A stretch of 33,833 nt of DNA from Candidatus Muiribacteriota bacterium (GTDB lineage Bacteria > Muiribacteriota > DAOVTB01): assembly GCA_030633305.1 (NCBI GenBank), contig DAOVTB010000022.1, positions 1 to 33,833 on the forward strand. Reading direction: 5' to 3'. The notes beneath the pieces were generated by a model, which had not been told where the DNA came from, did no database searches, and was given only the letters and a program-made list of their open reading frames with translations. Shown here piece after piece: positions 32,007 through 33,833 of the stretch (positions are counted from its first letter, which is position 1; each line of letters opens with the position of its first letter). Position numbers and translations under genes: made by a program.

Positions 32007-33833
32007 CTACTTGAATTTTTCAATGATTTTCATTTTAAGAGAAGTGAATCGACTACTGATGAATTCTGTAGAAATAGCCTTTTTGAACGCATAATCGGAA
32101 CCTATTATTTTAATTGATTTCTTAGCTCGTGTCACGGCAGTATATATCAAATTACGTTGGAGCATCACATGATGGTGATTATTCAGAAGAAGATAAACTT
32201 TTTTAAATTCACTCCCCTGGCTTTTATGAACTGTAATGGCATAAGCAGGAAGGATCTGATCAATTTCTGAAAATGAATATGTTACTTCCATATCTCCAAA
32301 AAGTAGAATAAACTCTTTTTTTTGTTCATCAACCTCAATTAAACTCCCCATATCTCCGTTAAAAACACCTTTATCATAATTGTTTACAATCTGCATGACC
32401 TTATCACCAGAAGAATAAACATAATCACCTTTTTTAAGCGAAGAATTTTTCCTGTTTCGATTGTACACCATTTTCAATAGGCAGTTCAAAACAAGAGTTC
32501 CAGAGGGTCCACGATTCATCGGACTTATAACCTGATAATCAAAATGATTGAAATCCTCATTTTCCTTGATGTCCTTCAGGACACTAAACCTGAGTTCATC
32601 AATTGCCTGTTTCGGATCATCTTTTCTGATAAACTGAAATTCCTTGTTTCCAAGGTTTTTTAGAACCTCTTTCCAGTCTCCACAATTGATCCTATGAGCA
32701 TTTTCAACTATCAATGAGCCTTCTTCCTGTCGATGGATAGTAGTTAATTTCGATACAGGAACTTTCCCACTGTCAATAAGATCTCTGAGAACATTGCCAG
32801 GACCAACACTTGGGAGCTGATCTACATCACCAATAAGAACCAGTCTCGTATCATCAGAAATTGCATCAAGAAGAGAAAACATAAGACTATAATCTATCAT
32901 TGATGCTTCATCAATAATAACTATATCAGCATTTAATGGCGACTTGCTGTTTTTCTTAAATTTTCTCTCAAATGGAGCAAATTCAAGCATCCTGTGAATC
33001 GTTTTTGCTGAAAAACCCGTTGACTCAGTAATCCGCTTCGCGGCACGGCCAGTAGGTGCCGCTATCAGGACTTCGTATCCACAATTTAAATAATATGAGC
33101 AAATTGCACTGATTAGTGTTGTTTTACCAGTACCCGGGCCACCGGTAATAATCAGAAAACCACTGGATAGAGTCTGATAAAACGCATCCATTTGATCATG
33201 CGAAGGGTTGGTCTTAAAAAAATCAACAGCATTTTCAATAATTTTAAGTTTATCCTGTTTTTTTAAAATCCTTAAGATGTTATGTACTATTTCTTCTTCT
33301 GTAAACCACAGGTTATAAAAATAAACCCTGTATTTGTGCTGCGTGTCTTCTTCCATGACAATCCTGTTTTGCTCCTTTAGTTCTGCAATACATTCATCAA
33401 TCATTTTCATGCTTATTTTATGAGAATCAAGTAGATTCACACAATTTGAAACCAAAGATTCAATAGGAAGAAAGATATGACCACGCTTAGAAGCGTTTTG
33501 AAGAATATAAACAATAGATTCAAGTACTCGTTTCGGCGAATCTTCAGCAAAACCAATCCTTCTAGCGATTTCATCCGCACGTTTAAACCCTATACCGTCT
33601 ACTTCGTGGCATAATATGTAAGGATTTTCTTCAATCACATCCACAACAAGGGATCCATAGAGTGACATAAGTTTCGAAGCAAGTCTAAGAGATAAACCTT
33701 TTTCAGTAAAATAAAGCAAGGTCCTCTTTTCATCTTCAAGGGATTGCCATCGTGTTTTTATCTCTTCAAGTTTTTTCTTTCCTATCCCCTCAATTTCGAG
33801 ATATTTCTCAGGACTATCATTTAGAATTTTCAA
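32007..33833 (-). CDS. recD2: RecD2-type 5'-3' DNA helicase, 5' end cut by the window edge
   Basis: A cytosolic superfamily 1B helicase found in bacteria that may lack RecBC. The 608 residues seen include helix-hairpin-helix motifs (LEIEGIGKKKLEEI, HEVDGIGFKRADEIA), Walker A GGPGTGKTTLI, Walker B VIIDEASMIDY, LIGDVDQLPSVGPGNVLRDL, an SH3-like insertion near 460-530, motif V YAITVHKSQGSEF and a late YTAVTRAKKSIKII. RecD2 proteins are usually about 720-750 residues, so roughly 100-130 N-terminal residues lie outside. The ORF's first codon is a TTG exactly at the edge and is not the true start. Gene order places it upstream of the ftsE operon, separated by a repeat and the ftsE promoter. Confidence 0.96.
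   Translation of the reverse strand: MKILNDSPEKYLEIEGIGKKKLEEIKTRWQSLEDEKRTLLYFTEKGLSLRLASKLMSLYGSLVVDVIEENPYILCHEVDGIGFKRADEIARRIGFAEDSPKRVLESIVYILQNASKRGHIFLPIESLVSNCVNLLDSHKISMKMIDECIAELKEQNRIVMEEDTQHKYRVYFYNLWFTEEEIVHNILRILKKQDKLKIIENAVDFFKTNPSHDQMDAFYQTLSSGFLIITGGPGTGKTTLISAICSYYLNCGYEVLIAAPTGRAAKRITESTGFSAKTIHRMLEFAPFERKFKKNSKSPLNADIVIIDEASMIDYSLMFSLLDAISDDTRLVLIGDVDQLPSVGPGNVLRDLIDSGKVPVSKLTTIHRQEEGSLIVENAHRINCGDWKEVLKNLGNKEFQFIRKDDPKQAIDELRFSVLKDIKENEDFNHFDYQVISPMNRGPSGTLVLNCLLKMVYNRNRKNSSLKKGDYVYSSGDKVMQIVNNYDKGVFNGDMGSLIEVDEQKKEFILLFGDMEVTYSFSEIDQILPAYAITVHKSQGSEFKKVYLLLNNHHHVMLQRNLIYTAVTRAKKSIKIIGSDYAFKKAISTEFISSRFTSLKMKIIEKFK

Noticed and set aside
1-33833. CRISPR array
   Set aside because: The repeats are dispersed and palindromic, with no regular spacer pattern and no cas genes.
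32007-33833. TTG at the window edge as the start of recD2
   Set aside because: The protein lacks the usual N-terminal 100 or more residues and the ORF is open to the last base, so the start is outside the window.

Overview
The window is strongly AT-rich chromosomal DNA from a Gram-negative (diderm) bacterium. Evidence for an outer membrane and periplasm is a PorV/PorQ-type beta-barrel protein, an EnvC-like periplasmic factor, a CtpA-type protease and several signal-peptide TPR proteins. The standard genetic code fits every gene, with one clear TTG start. The mix (PorV/PorQ, SsnA, TGS-containing nucleoside kinase, many TPR proteins, many palindromic intergenic repeats) resembles poorly cultivated low-GC phyla such as Riflebacteria, Muiribacteriota, Wallbacteria, Cloacimonadota or Delongbacteria. 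The sequence alone does not let me choose. I see no rRNA, tRNA, CRISPR array, phage or intact transposase. The right edge cuts the 5' end of recD2.

Layout. (1) 1-3.3 kb: glyA and an orphan ssnA-like aminohydrolase, separated by repeat-filled spacers. (2) 3.3-7.5 kb, minus strand: a DPM1-like glycosyltransferase translationally coupled to an 861-aa membrane protein with two amidotransferase-like domains, then a small anchored protein and a DUF350 membrane protein. (3) 7.8-15.5 kb, minus: alaS-ruvX, then a giant exported TPR protein of about 1,500 aa. (4) 15.9-18.5 kb, plus: an M20 amidohydrolase, then a stand-alone AlbA/Schlafen-type protein overlapping an exported TPR protein. (5) 18.9-23.1 kb, minus: trmB, a GAF-PAS histidine kinase with a degraded ATPase domain, and a TGS-nucleoside kinase. 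(6) 23.2-24.4 kb, plus: a PorV/PorQ-like barrel protein with C-terminal TPRs. (7) 24.5-31.9 kb, minus: a compact six-gene unit ftsE-ftsX-envC-ctpA-(TM-TPR-Mrr-like)-(membrane domain + WecG/TagA). (8) recD2 to the edge.

How genes fit together. The best-supported functional unit is region 7. FtsEX and an EnvC-like protein with missing zinc ligands form a known divisome switch for cell-wall amidases, CtpA proteases often trim such hydrolases, and the two distal genes look like an envelope adaptor and an envelope-glycan glycosyltransferase. The ftsE and DUF350 promoters share an almost identical architecture (TTGTTA, 17-18 nt, TGATATAAT).

Intergenic DNA is dominated by several palindromic repeat families. 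One is a GTAG-preceded REP-like hairpin. One has GGGTCA/TGACCC outer arms but a different inner stem in each copy. One is a roughly 70-bp 'cttcgtggt' tract. One is a superfamily with terminal consensus near CCTGAATTAGCGAA, whose copies repeatedly sit exactly at stop codons. These repeats are the most distinctive genome-scale signal. The two most interesting proteins are the membrane TPR protein with an apparently dead Mrr-type nuclease fold and the 861-aa protein with an exosortase-like but catalytically empty membrane core.
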